Part shown: positions 1 through 10,518 of the stretch, one piece after another
Position numbering within the stretch: the stretch's first letter is position 1
How the letters are laid out: the number at the start of each line of letters is the position of its first letter
Assembly (NCBI GenBank): GCA_002914845.1
Contig: JXTC01000047.1
Coordinates: forward strand, 141,567-205,566
DNA: 64,000 nucleotides
Direction of reading: 5' to 3'
DNA from: Trema orientale
Lineage: Eukaryota > Streptophyta > Magnoliopsida > Rosales > Cannabaceae
Notes under the pieces: model-generated
The model's database searches: none
Told to the model about the DNA's origin: nothing
What the model saw: the letters and a program-made list of their open reading frames with translations, nothing else
Position numbers and translations under genes: made by a program

Positions 1-398
1 AGGAAGGGTCCTGTTATATTCGCAGGGACACGTGGATGTTAACCCTAGCTTTTGGGGGACCACAAAACCACTATAAATAGCCTCATAATCACCTGAAAAA
101 GGTAAGCCACCACAAGTCCCAAAAACCCTATTTGCCTTTTCTCCTCATCATTTATTACTGCATCACTATCCTATCAAACCTTTCATTGAAGGAATCACTA
201 ATCATTTTTCTGTTGAGGAGATTTGGCAGGTACCACACTGGTACCACCCATCACTAGTTGGTGAAAAGTCTAGGCACAACCTTTTTCAAGGTTGTACGGA
301 CCGCACCTACATCAAATCTGGGTTTTAGACTCTCTTGAGAGAGAACCACTCAAGGGCGCGTGGCGCGCGTTGGGTCACGGACTAAAATCCACACCAAC
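1..398. mobile_element. Possible end of an LTR retrotransposon
   Basis: The stretch holds a TATA-like TATAAATAG at about 74-82, a leader-like C-rich region, and it stops at a CCAACA end followed by ordinary AT-rich DNA. This looks like the U3/R/U5 of a solo or truncated LTR whose left end lies outside the window. No coding domain or second LTR is visible, so it could equally be a promoter fragment or another repeat. Confidence 0.3.
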
Positions 399-1900
399 AA
401 AAATTAATGAGGAAATTTGAAATTTAGGCACCAAATGATACCTTTCCTATAGTATTAAATTAAAGGGAATGACATAACCATTTAATTGTACTGCACAAAA
501 TGAGCATAAGGTAATTGGTATTTGTCTTGATTATGCAAGAGGCCCATATTTAGCCCACTCATTATATACATCAGCTAATTTAGCCGATCGACTAATAACC
601 ACAAGGACCTTTAGGACTGATGAGCTTTTGAGGTGGCTAGTAAATCAAAGTGGTTTACCAAAATATATTAAGCTCATATTTGGAAAATTGTTAAACAATA
701 AGAGAAAAACTGTAAGAAAACGGACACCAACTCTAATTTTTTTAACCTTAATTCGGATCGCATTGGTGTAATGTCTCTATTGTGGGCTTACACTGCACGG
801 ACACCACTTTTGGACTGGCTGTCACCTGTCTGGCTCTAAGTAGAAGCAAACCATTTTTTCTTTTTCCCGTATAAATACCAGCTTTGGTATAGCTAAATGT
901 CCAATTTAGCCAAAATTTTTACCAAGGAACTTTTCTTATTCAACTCAGAGGTTGACAAAATTTGGTCTCTTGCAAGTTCTTCCTACGTCCTCATTGATTT
1001 AGAGAAGACCAAGACGCCAGACATTACAAAATTTGAAGGGTATGAAAGACTTATTAATTAGAGAAAGTAACATACATATATGAGCCTGAAAAAACAAAAC
1101 AAAACAAAACAAAAGTTAACCGTTATAAATAAATAGTCAAGCCTAATAAGTGGTATGGAGCCTCGTGGGGTTAAGAAGTTTAATCATCTTATGAAATTTA
1201 GAGGCAAACATGAAATTTAGTCACTTGTCGGATATTAAATCTATTTTGAATGGTATTAATTATGGTTCATGTCACTACATTCCTCGAAAATAGGAATAGA
1301 ATGACCCATGAATTATCAAACTCTATTTCAATTCACCCTAGTGATATGTATTGGGTGGATTCTACTCCTTTGTTTATCTCCACTGCCAATTCTACGGATT
1401 TGATTTAATAAAACTCATCATTTATATATATAAAAGGTAAACATGAATGGATTTGCTTAACAAAGTTTAAGAGAAAAATTTCCCACCAAACTCATGCTAT
1501 AACGCGAAATTAGTATGATAAAATACTACAATTAATTTCAATATTGTTGAATTAATTGCAATTTCCTTCTATTTTAGCTAGTTTATAACCTTACCAGCAG
1601 GATTTTGACATATATTTATTAAAGGGTCTAAATGGCAGAAGAAACGGTATTGTTAACTTGCAAAAGTCAGGACAGAGTAAAGTCTGCAAATTAGTATTCC
1701 ATCTCTTCTTTTTTACTTTCCTGTTCTAACTCTCTCCTCTATATCAATTAATCTGTTGCCTCGGTTTATTAATTATTATTATTATTATATTTTTTATTTT
1801 TGGTGAAATTGAATCTTAGCGCTTGATATCTTTGTTGATTTTCTAAGCTATTTTTCTAAAAGAAAATAAGTTAGGAATAAAAGCAAAGGAACGAAGAAAT
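399..1900. other. Intergenic, no gene seen
   Basis: AT-rich DNA without a convincing reading frame, splice-site pattern or inverted repeat. I see nothing functional in it. Confidence 0.5.
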
Positions 1901-1919
1901 GCTATGAAAGCAGAAAGAA

Positions 1920-2470
1920 AACTATATTATATGTCGTTCATTCCCAAAAGCGACAAATAATTGAATGACACGATTTTTTACTTTCGTGCCGTTTGACCTA
2001 TATGGTCAAAACGACCTGTATTTTGTCATCGTGTCGTTTTTGCTATGGATAATAAACAACAAGTCGCTTCCGTTTTAAGTATGAAAAGCTCTTTGAATAA
2101 CATAAAGGCGACGCCGACGTGGTGTTTGACATTTAGGTAGGATACAAAGCGACATGTTGTACCTTTCCTTTCATAACATCATTTGTATTTAATATGATAT
2201 GTGACACGTCGTTTAATTGACACTACATGTTGATTAGGCTTAATTGACTGTAAGACAAGTTAACATGTTGTCTTAGACGACGATTTCAGAGAATAAACGG
2301 CAGATCATTTGAAAATTCGTGTTTGTCCTTGCCTACTTAAACGACAACAAAGTTTAGTAAAAACGATGTTTAACGAAATAAACGGCACAACATTTTTTAA
2401 AATGACGTGTCGTTTATTTGACTTATAACTACATGATAAATGACATATCTTTTCCATACTGGCAAGCAAT
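1920..2470. mobile_element. CACTA-like subterminal repeat patch (degenerate)
   Basis: Short motifs of the type CGACATGT/TGTCGTTT occur many times in both orientations (for example around 1935, 1985, 2030, 2145, 2205, 2345 and 2405). Dense inverted copies of a short GTCGTT-type motif are typical of the subterminal regions of plant CACTA (En/Spm) elements. No terminal CACTA repeat or target duplication was found, so this is a tentative call on an old fragment. Confidence 0.3.
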
Positions 2471-2746
2471 ACTTTCAAAGGGAAGAGGACATGACTTTGA
2501 ATGAGGTAAGCTAACACATACCTTCAAATACCAAAAATTGAAAATAACAATAAATACTAATTTCAATGCGTCCATAAAAATCAAACATCTAAATTTTATT
2601 TTCTCCTATAGTAATACAAACAAATTAGAAAGACAAGCACACACTCGTACAAAGAAAACAATGGTAACAACTCTCCAATCTCACTGAAAATTAAGAAAAG
2701 AATCATCTGACTATAAAAACAGGGCACTAACTAACACTCTCTTCAC

Positions 2747-3639
2747 TCAAAACCTAGCCATAGTTGAAGAAGTACACGACAGAACGAAGAGGAGGAAGAC
2801 CACAAAATTCAGAGGAGACTTGATACCGCTACCAGCAGATGAGCTCCCGTCCGTTGATGGGACTGACTTTGACCCTACTGATACCAGCAAAAATTTATAC
2901 ATATCATGAACTACAAAAAATGCTTAAAACGACAATATTTTCTTTTAACTCATTGCGTATGAAAAAAATGTACCTGAAGGGTTATCTGATGCTGAAGGGG
3001 TAATAAAAGCATCAGGTGTTTCATTTGGAGAGTCTGCTACTGGAGAAGTTGATGGTGGGATTGTTGAGCCTGTTGGTGAACTAGCCGCTGCTTAACAATT
3101 ATTCTTTATTAAGACTAGCATTATTATTGAAAATAAAATTTAAAAGAAAAAAAAAAGATAAAAACTTGGGCATTATTTATTGGAAAATGCTAAAATACAC
3201 ATAGCAATGTATAAAACATTAATAAAAGTGTGAGACACACTCCCACACATTTAAAAGTTAAGAAACGTCTCTTCTCTGTTGGTGTTTGTTGGTGTGTAGT
3301 GCTAAGTTATTATTACGTACCTTTGCACTGGCTAAGAGGTGGAGTGTTGACTTTACAAGCACCAGGGAGCGAAAGAGCGAGCGTTTGGTTGACCGTGATC
3401 CCCAACGACGCCGCACCACCGTTCAGGGCGGAGCAGAGGCACTGTGGCGACGATTGAACGACACCGGAGAGGCCTGAGCAGCAATTGGAAGACGGGTTCG
3501 ACGAGTTTCCCGTAATGTAGTTAAGGCACGGGGCCAAGTTCATGAGCGCATTTGAGCAAGTGGATTGAGCCGTGGCTCTGCCCAAGAGCACCACCATGAG
3601 GACCAAGGCTAGACCCAACTCAACACTTTTGAAAGCCAT
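2747..3639 (-). CDS. GPI-anchored non-specific lipid-transfer protein (LTPG/xylogen type)
   Basis: Three coding exons on the minus strand: 3639-3321, 3087-2974 and 2877-2747, giving 187 residues. An acceptor at 3090 would add one Ala. Residues 1-24 are a signal peptide (MAFKSVELGL start, cleavage near ATAQS). Residues 25-106 carry the eight-cysteine LTP motif (C-C-CC-CxC-C-C). A Ser/Pro/Thr-rich linker follows, then a hydrophobic C-terminal tail (LNFVVFLLFVLS) preceded by small residues, as expected for a GPI-anchor signal. The family binds and moves lipids at the plasma membrane and cell wall, in cuticle formation or, for xylogens, vascular signalling. A TATA-like TATTTAAAT lies at 3752-3743. 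The gene is head-to-head with the similar gene at 4244. Family assignment is firm; the particular lipid role is inference. Confidence 0.88.
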
Positions 3640-4243
3640 TTTTTTTGAAGTCCGAAAAAAAGGGAAGACTTGGCTTTTATTGGTGTGTTTGTTGTGAATT
3701 TTGAGATATTGGTTTTGAGTGTGAGAGGAGGAAAGATGTGGGATTTAAATAGGATTGCTCGTATTGGAGGAGACAAAATGTTTTGGTACAATCTGGGTGG
3801 CCAACTTCGATTAAAGTAATAATATATTTGATAACTATACCAGGGTTGATCACTAATTTTGTGCCAAGTGGAAACAATGCTGAATAGTTACATATGGAGT
3901 AAGATATGAGAATTCCAAAGAATTAAACTGAGGACCCATAATAATGAATTAAAATAATTTAAGATATAATAGTTATAACTAACATTGCCAAACACACCTA
4001 ATTAAGACAGCCGTCAATATTCCGAGTCAAAAAACCAAAAGAAATGAAATCTTACTCTGAGAATTTAATTAGTAGTTAAAGTGGTTGAACTCCAAAACCC
4101 CACTTATAATCAACCTTTCCTATTTTTGTTTTCCTCAGCAAATTACTAAAAAACCATCACCAATCTATAAATCATCTTTTCATTTTTAGCCAAATCCAGT
4201 TCATAATTTTCAAAGCTTGAATTGAAAGCCAGAAAAAGAACTC
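3640..4243. promoter_or_regulatory. Shared divergent promoter of two LTPG genes
   Basis: The 604 bp between the two start codons must hold both promoters. A TATTTAAAT box lies at 3752-3743 for the minus-strand gene, and the sequence CCAATCTATAAATCATC near 4160-4175 offers a TATA-like box for the plus-strand gene. Shared regulation is inferred from geometry only. Confidence 0.5.
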
Positions 4244-5306
4244 ATGGAAGGGTTCAAAACTTTCCAATCAGCAGCAGTATTATCTGCTTACATTCTTATC
4301 CTCATATCTTCAGTAAAATCGGTTAATGGACAGATTTCTACCCCATGTACATTCACAATGATAACTAGCTTCACTCCATGCCTGAATTTCATAACGGGAA
4401 GTAGTAGTAATGGGTCATCGTCCCCAACCAGAGGCTGTTGTAGCTCATTAAAGGCCCTAATGAGCTCTGGTATGGACTGTGCTTGTCTTCTAGTAACTGC
4501 CAATGTCCCTTTTCAACTGCCCATTAACCGAACTCTTGCCATTTCACTCCCAAGAGCTTGCAACATGAATGTCCCAATACAATGCAAATGTACAGACAAT
4601 TTTTTGTTTTCTCCCCTTGTTTTGTATTTGTTTGATGTGTACTACTATAAATTAGTATGATCATTTTTTACTCTTTTTATTTTTTTTTTTGGTTTTGTTT
4701 TTTCAGCTGCTGGCGCTCCTCTTCCAGCTCCGGGTACAGTAAATTAGTTCATGTATTTTTTTTTTTGGGCTAAAGAATATTCCAAATTAATGGCAAAAGT
4801 TCATTATGATGTAGGATCATTGATCCTGTCTATTTTTATGTTTTGGTTTTTAAGAGTGAAATATGCTTTTGGCTGAAGAGAACTCTAATGGCTGCAGGTC
4901 CTGCCACCTTACTAAGCCCCAGTTCTCCTCCTGAAGCTGATTCTCCTTTTAGTCCAAGAGGTAATTTAACTCAAAAAACCCAAAGAAATTGAAAAATTCC
5001 AAGGGAACTAAAAGGAAAAAAGCAAAAATAAACGTAAATAAAAACAAAATTAAAACTAATAATATTATTATTATTATTTTGTGGGCAGCTTCTAAAGTAT
5101 CAGCAACAGCTCCTGCACCAGAGTCTGAAGCAACAGAGGAGTTAGCACCAGCAGCTTCTCCAGCCATTGAACCAGAAGGCCCAACAACAAATCCAGGGAT
5201 CCGGCCCGTGTTGGGCCCACCAGCTTCTGCTTCTAGTCTATCTCATGTTATCCCACCAATATTTCTCCTACAAATAGTCATAGGAACCATAGTTTTGATC
5301 ATGTAG
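4244..5306 (+). CDS. GPI-anchored non-specific lipid-transfer protein (LTPG type), second copy
   Basis: Four coding exons: 4244-4589, 4707-4733, 4898-4960 and 5089-5306, giving 217 residues. All junctions are phase 1 with GT-AG sites. Residues 1-29 form a signal peptide (ending near VNGQ). The eight-cysteine motif spans roughly residues 35-115 (STPC, FTPC, GCC, CAC, RAC, QCK). After it comes a long Pro/Ala/Ser/Glu-rich linker (APAPESEATEELAP) of arabinogalactan-like composition, then a hydrophobic tail (PPIFLLQIVIGTIVLIM) acting as GPI signal. The 27-bp second exon is a micro-exon that only lengthens the linker. Exon 1 reads on into the intron and would give a shorter soluble form if unspliced. 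It is divergent from and homologous to the gene at 2747-3639. Confidence 0.87.
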
Positions 5307-5718
5307 TATTGTTAAGCTTGATATAAGTCCCTGTTAAGTTATTTTTCTAATATTTTTCTTTCTTATGGGAATATTTTTCCTCTTCTGTAATTCCTAAAAG
5401 GCCAATAACATTCTATTTTTAACATGGTAAATTTTTTTATTTTATTTATTTATCTTTGTTATAGCATAATTAAGTAAGGTAGCACGTAATTATGTAATGA
5501 GGCAAAACGACACTGAGCCAAAGATAGAGAAACAACTATTCGTGTGGGAACAAAAGAAAACAAGAGACAGTTTCTTCCTGAAGTTGAGGAACCAAACTTG
5601 GACATAGTGTCGTTTAATCCTTATTTTAAGCAGATCCTATGCATACGACCAACACGGCAACCACTAGATTTCCTTCGTTTTAGGTCCCCTATTGTCTAAA
5701 AATACGATTCTGAATTCC

Positions 5719-5727
5719 CTATAAGTA
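5719..5727 (+). promoter_or_regulatory. TATA box of the Ole e 6-like gene
   Basis: The sequence CTATAAGTA lies about 115-125 bp before the start codon at 5843, the right distance for a plant core promoter with a short leader. Confidence 0.5.
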
Positions 5728-5842
5728 CTACCATCTTAATATTTTCACCACCTCCATCTCCATTAATTCTCCAACTCAACTAGCAACTTAAACATATCAT
5801 AGCAGACAAAATTGACAAGAACCAAAAACAGCAAAAAAGACA

Positions 5843-6337
5843 ATGGCCAACAAGTTCGTTGCCGTTTTCGCCATCTGCGTCGTCGTTTTCGCGGCGCTTA
5901 ATGTCCGGGAAGCCGAGGCCGCCGACCCGGCCAAGTTCAAGGACTGCTTCACCAAGTGCGAGGAAGAATGCAGAGGTGACGGCAATGGTCACACGTTCTG
6001 CGAAGTGAAATGTGACTCTGACTGTGGAGCCAAAGAGGCTGCAGGTATACATACACGATACATGCATACACATACATAAAACTCCTTTTTTTTTTTTTTT
6101 TTTTCCCAATTACATTTTGACAAATCATTTCATTATAGCAAATTACAAAATATGAAATGAAATCATTACATTTGTTAAATAGTCTTATTTTTAAGTTAAT
6201 TCGTGGAGATTTCATTTGCTGGACAGAGAAAAAGACAGATCTGACTGGTAAAATATAGTAAAATATAATGCCTAGTGAATGATGATTCCTTTACGTGTCG
6301 TTTTTTTGCAGAGAAACTGAATATCAATCTGAAATGA
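5843..6337 (+). CDS. Ole e 6-like pollen allergen family peptide
   Basis: Two exons, 5843-6044 and 6312-6337, give 75 residues; the second exon supplies only the last eight (EKLNINLK). Residues 1-26 are a signal peptide ending at EAEA. The mature chain has six cysteines in two CX3CX3C blocks (DCFTKCEEEC and FCEVKCDSDC) separated by GDGNGHT, matching the layout of the olive allergen Ole e 6, a small helical pollen protein of unclear biochemical role. The unspliced form would add about ten intron-encoded residues, so the splice model decides the C-terminus. Several related secreted cysteine-rich genes lie within 5 kb. Family recognition is strong; pollen expression is inferred from the family. 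Confidence 0.85.
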
Positions 6338-6837
6338 GCATTGCCAACAGGACCAGAGGAGATCGAAAAAGAGTGATTTTGCAATTAAGCTGTGGACCAT
6401 TTTTTTTTTTTCTTACTTCGTTATTTCCTTTTGGTGATGTACTAATTTAAAGACCAAATTAATAAAAGATCTCTGAGTTAGAATAATCTATTGATCAAGA
6501 TGTCAAACAAATCAATGTTGACTCAGTACATACTGCTTGCCCCATTGATCTCGTAATAACCATTAATATATATTGCGTAAAACTTGGCTCGGTGGCAATA
6601 ATAGTATCATTTATCTCAATGTTGTATTCATTTCTCTGATGAATATTATATCAATCTCATAATGTCATTGACAAATACAACAAAATTAATGCAAGATGAT
6701 CATGAATTCATATGTATTACATATTCATAATTAATACATATTATATATTATTCTCATTGACTAGCTAGTACAAGAAATGAATAGAAGAAGAAGATCATTT
6801 ATTATGTATTACATTCTTGAGATGTAATACATGATGT

Positions 6838-7031
6838 TCAGCATGGATACGTGCACCTGCAAAAGAACACTTGGGCGGGGACATCTGGAGCGTCTTCGCA
6901 CACAGATTTGCTGTTAGGAAAGAGGTTAAGGCATTCAGCTTGGCATTTTTCGTCGAACCCCTTTTGCTTGCACGTGTAGTCAGCCAGCGCTTTGTTACAC
7001 TCGGTGGCCATTACCACCATCTTATTGTGAG
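6838..7031 (-). CDS. Defensin-like cysteine-rich peptide, exon 2 (exon 1 lost in gap)
   Basis: This is the terminal exon of a minus-strand gene: acceptor TTGCAG at 7037-7032, stop at 6838. It encodes about 63 mature residues beginning HNKMVVMATEC, with eight cysteines. A C-X3-C (KCQAEC) and a C-X-C (FFCRC) pair mark the cysteine-stabilised alpha-beta fold of plant defensin-like peptides. It needs a first exon with a signal peptide. In the paralogue at 8837-9781 this exon ends in phase 1, which fits the two leading bases here. The assembly gap at 7085-7455 lies exactly where exon 1 is expected. The gene is therefore partial in this assembly, not necessarily in the plant. Antimicrobial or signalling function is inferred from the family. 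Confidence 0.75.
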
Positions 7032-7084
7032 CTGCAAGCACAAAATCGTAATCAATTCTTTATATATAATCATAAAGAAAACTA

Positions 7085-7455
7085 NNNNNNNNNNNNNNNN
7101 NNNNNNNNNNNNNNNNNNNNNNNNNNNNNNNNNNNNNNNNNNNNNNNNNNNNNNNNNNNNNNNNNNNNNNNNNNNNNNNNNNNNNNNNNNNNNNNNNNNN
7201 NNNNNNNNNNNNNNNNNNNNNNNNNNNNNNNNNNNNNNNNNNNNNNNNNNNNNNNNNNNNNNNNNNNNNNNNNNNNNNNNNNNNNNNNNNNNNNNNNNNN
7301 NNNNNNNNNNNNNNNNNNNNNNNNNNNNNNNNNNNNNNNNNNNNNNNNNNNNNNNNNNNNNNNNNNNNNNNNNNNNNNNNNNNNNNNNNNNNNNNNNNNN
7401 NNNNNNNNNNNNNNNNNNNNNNNNNNNNNNNNNNNNNNNNNNNNNNNNNNNNNNN
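7085..7455. other. Assembly gap (371 N)
   Basis: An unbroken run of N. From comparison with the paralogous locus it should contain exon 1 and part of the intron of the defensin-like gene at 6838. Its true length is unknown: the paralogue has a 684-bp intron, longer than the space available here. Confidence 0.95.
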
Positions 7456-7481
7456 GATATAATTGTTCATTTCTTCCCAGT

Positions 7482-8115
7482 AAATTTCTCATAATGCTGC
7501 ATAAAATATAAGGAAATAATCCCTTTCAAGAAAAATGAGTATTAAGGCAATATTAGCGAATTAGGCATGTTAGATTTGAGTGTTCCAAATTTGAATCCTC
7601 AAATTGATATCTTAAAATGCTAAATGTGTTATAAAAGGCAGGTTTGGACATAATTATATATAGTATTATCACCAACCACTTGTAACAGAGACACTATATC
7701 CTTTTTCACATTATTTTGGGAAAAATTTATAAGGCAATAATCTATTTAAAGAAAAATGAATATAAGGCAAATACTAGCCTAATAGGCATGTTAGATTTGA
7801 TCAGTTTTCCAATTTTGAGCCCTAATATTGATCTCTTAAAATGCTTAGATTTTTTTTTTTCTTTTAAAGGATCAATATGCTTCTTAGATTTGAATTTGAA
7901 CATAGGGTATTTTGAAACAAATTAGAATGCAATAATCCAACTGAAGAAAAATGAATATAAGGCAATATTAGACTAATAGGCGTGTTAGATTTGATAGGCA
8001 TTCCAATTTTGAGTCCTAATATTGATCTCTTAAAATGCTAAATGTATCATAAAAGGTAGGTTTGGTCATAACGAGTTTTAGTATTATTGCCAACTACTTG
8101 AAACAGAGAATTTTT
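7482..8115. repeat. Three tandem copies of a ~200-bp unit related to a defensin-like gene promoter
   Basis: Three head-to-tail units start near 7500, 7728 and 7925. They share the blocks AGAAAAATGA, GGCATGTTAGATTTGA, CCTAATATTGATCTCTTAAA and GTTTGG.CATAA. The middle unit is cut short and followed by a T-rich filler. A further diverged copy occurs once at about 9902-10060, directly upstream of the intact defensin-like gene (AATGCTGCGTAGAATTTAAGAGGCAATAT and following). The units are probably duplicated 5' flank of the gene whose exon 1 is hidden in the gap. Confidence 0.7.
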
Positions 8116-8428
8116 CTTTGTTACACTCCTAAAAATGGGACAAATTAAAACTTTTGTTCTTAAAGAAAAAAAAGTTTCTTGTTTTGATGAAAATTGCGGC
8201 CGAAAAATGCCGTAAAGGACAATTTTAGTATTTACTTTCAATTGTTATTTAATTGTAACTTTTTAGTTGGGATATTTATTGATTTTTGGGCCTAAAGAAA
8301 GACATATATCTACTCAACCATAAGTGAGAATTTATAGTCATATTTCATAGTCAACAAGACTCCCGTTCAAACACAAACGTATATGGTAACTCGTTCGAAT
8401 CTTAAATTAATATATATACATATATATG

Positions 8429-8656
8429 GTTCCTAATCCGGTAGGCATTTTTTTTTTACTTATCCGTGTATATTTTTTTTACCTCTTAAATTATGATCTA
8501 ACAGCTAGTTATATCATAATTTGTTGAAAAAAAAATATTCATTATTTAATATTTTTCTTTCTCCTCTCTTTATCATGAAAAAACGTAAAAAAAAAATATT
8601 CATTAGTTAATATTTTTCTCTCTCCTCTCTTTTATCATGAAAAAACGTATGCCCTA
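8429..8656. mobile_element. Diverged member of a TA-flanked MITE family
   Basis: It begins GGTTCCTAATCCGGTAGGCATT directly after a TATATAT run and ends directly before another TA run. The left end matches the termini of the elements at 11503-11715 and 44204-44440. Inside is an imperfect ~62-bp direct duplication (about 8530-8591 and 8592-8655) containing TATCATGAAAAAACGTA. The right end is poorly conserved, so the boundary is approximate. Confidence 0.45.
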
Positions 8657-8836
8657 TATATATATATGATGGACTTATGTAATAACCAAACTCTACAAAT
8701 ATTGATGGCTAAAATTAGTAAGAAACTGTTCGAGTCTTTATCCAACATTACTTTATATTATTATCATGGACAAGTACTATAACAAACTAAATAATACATG
8801 AAGATCATTTATTGTGTGTATTCATACTGCATATGT

Positions 8837-9781
8837 TCAGCAAGAATACTTGCACCTGCAAAAAAACACTCCGGCCGGGACACCAGGAGGGGCTTCGCAC
8901 ACTGATTTGCTTCCCGGAAACTTATCACAACATTCAGCAGCACATCTTTTGTCGATTCCCTCGTGCTCGCATGTGTATTCATACAGCACTTCATTACACT
9001 CAATGGCCATTACCACCACCTTATTATGATCAGCTGCATGCACAATACGAGAATCAGACGTTATTACGTCATAACAATATACCAATCAAATCATATGTAT
9101 AAAATGGATAGTGCTTCTTATATCATATTTTTTTATACCATTATGATGTCATGTGATTTGTCATTATGCAATAAAATTGGTGAATGTCACTTAATTTATT
9201 AGTGATAAATTAATTTCAATTCCAATATTTAAACAGATACAAATGTCAGGTGGTATAAAAAAATGATAAATGAAGTACGACTCCAACACTATTCTTAAAA
9301 TATATATATCTTGATGACTAATAAGTATATTGGAATTAATTCAACAACCAAAAGGTAAATGACGAAAAAAAATTGAAATGAAATCAATAAGTGACGACTC
9401 GAAACCATATAATTAGTATTCTTACAACTTCAAGAAAATAATTTAGGGTTCACTTGGAGTATTTATATATTTCCTTCAAATAAAAGTAAAATGGATGTTT
9501 TCTCAAACAACATCTTATATAATATTCATCTTTCATTTTACTTTTAGAAACAAAAAAATATAAATATTTTCAAACAAGCCTTTAATTATTATTATTATTA
9601 TTATTTTCTATCTTAAGAGAAAATGGAAAAATTTTTAGCTGCAAAATGTTAAGAAAAAAGCCAAGAGAAAGTTTTTTTTTTTTTTTTTTTTTTTGTAGAA
9701 GAAGCATAGAGATTTACTTGAGCCAAGAAGAACGAGGATGGTGACTAGAAGGACACTGAACAGAGGAACCGACTTGCCCAT
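8837..9781 (-). CDS. Defensin-like cysteine-rich secreted peptide
   Basis: Two exons on the minus strand: 9781-9718 (donor TCAA/GTAAAT) and 9033-8837, giving 86 residues. Exon 1 encodes almost only the signal peptide (MGKSVPLFSVLLVTILVLLG). The mature part has nine cysteines, including C-X3-C (RCAAEC), an extra adjacent Cys, and C-X-C (FFCRC) followed by a terminal Cys. This is a cysteine-stabilised alpha-beta arrangement with one odd cysteine compared with its neighbour at 6838-7031. The two genes are clear tandem paralogues (shared SKSVCE and VFFCRC blocks). Such peptides act in the apoplast as antimicrobials or in reproductive signalling; which applies here cannot be read from sequence. 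Confidence 0.8.
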
Positions 9782-10500
9782 CTTCCTATATAGTTATGCA
9801 CGTGGTTGTTTGCTTCATTTTTATGGAGTCAAATATATAGGGTTGGAAAAGGGAATAAATTGGGTGAGATTATGAATATACATACATATATATATATATT
9901 AGTGTTGTCTCATTAATGCTGCGTAGAATTTAAGAGGCAATATTTGGCATTGTAATTAGGTTTGACTATTGATTTCTTAAATGCTAAATTTATTATTGAA
10001 GCCAGATTTGATTATAATTATAGTATTAAAGATCACCAATCATTTGTTGTTTTTTTCTTTTTCTTTTTCTTTTTCTTTTTTTCCTTTTTAAACAGAGCCA
10101 TTTGTTATTCATATGATCCAAATTACTCCATAATAGGTATCAACTTTCAGAGAATAGAAATGTACTTTGAGATTGAGATTTTAATTTATGAATAATGCTA
10201 GAGATCCAAAAGTCTTAATTTTCCTATACTAAGCATGTGATGTCTCACAATTTATTTTTGAATTTATTTAGGGAAAGTTCTAATTCATAAATTAAATGGT
10301 AATAATTAACATGCCACGTAAATTCTATTAATAAATTAGGATCCTAGCATCATCCTTCTTATACTACTTCTACTTAACTGAATTCGACCTGTTGTTCTTT
10401 TTAAAAGTAGAAACTGAAAAAAAAAAAAAAAAATTGAAAGGCTGAAGAATCCCCGGTAATTTTAAGGACAAAGTAAGAACTATATATATTTTTTTTTTGC
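9782..10500. other. Upstream region of the defensin-like gene and intergenic DNA
   Basis: It holds the presumed promoter of the gene at 8837-9781, with a TATATAG-type stretch at 9787-9840 and the diverged single copy of the 200-bp unit at about 9902-10060. Poly-T and CTTTTT tracts follow. No gene seen. Confidence 0.45.
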
Positions 10501-10518
10501 TTGAAATTAAGAACTATA

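Noticed and set aside
8380..8400. B-box-like GTTCGAATC suggesting a tRNA or SINE
   Set aside because: No A box or cloverleaf can be formed around it.
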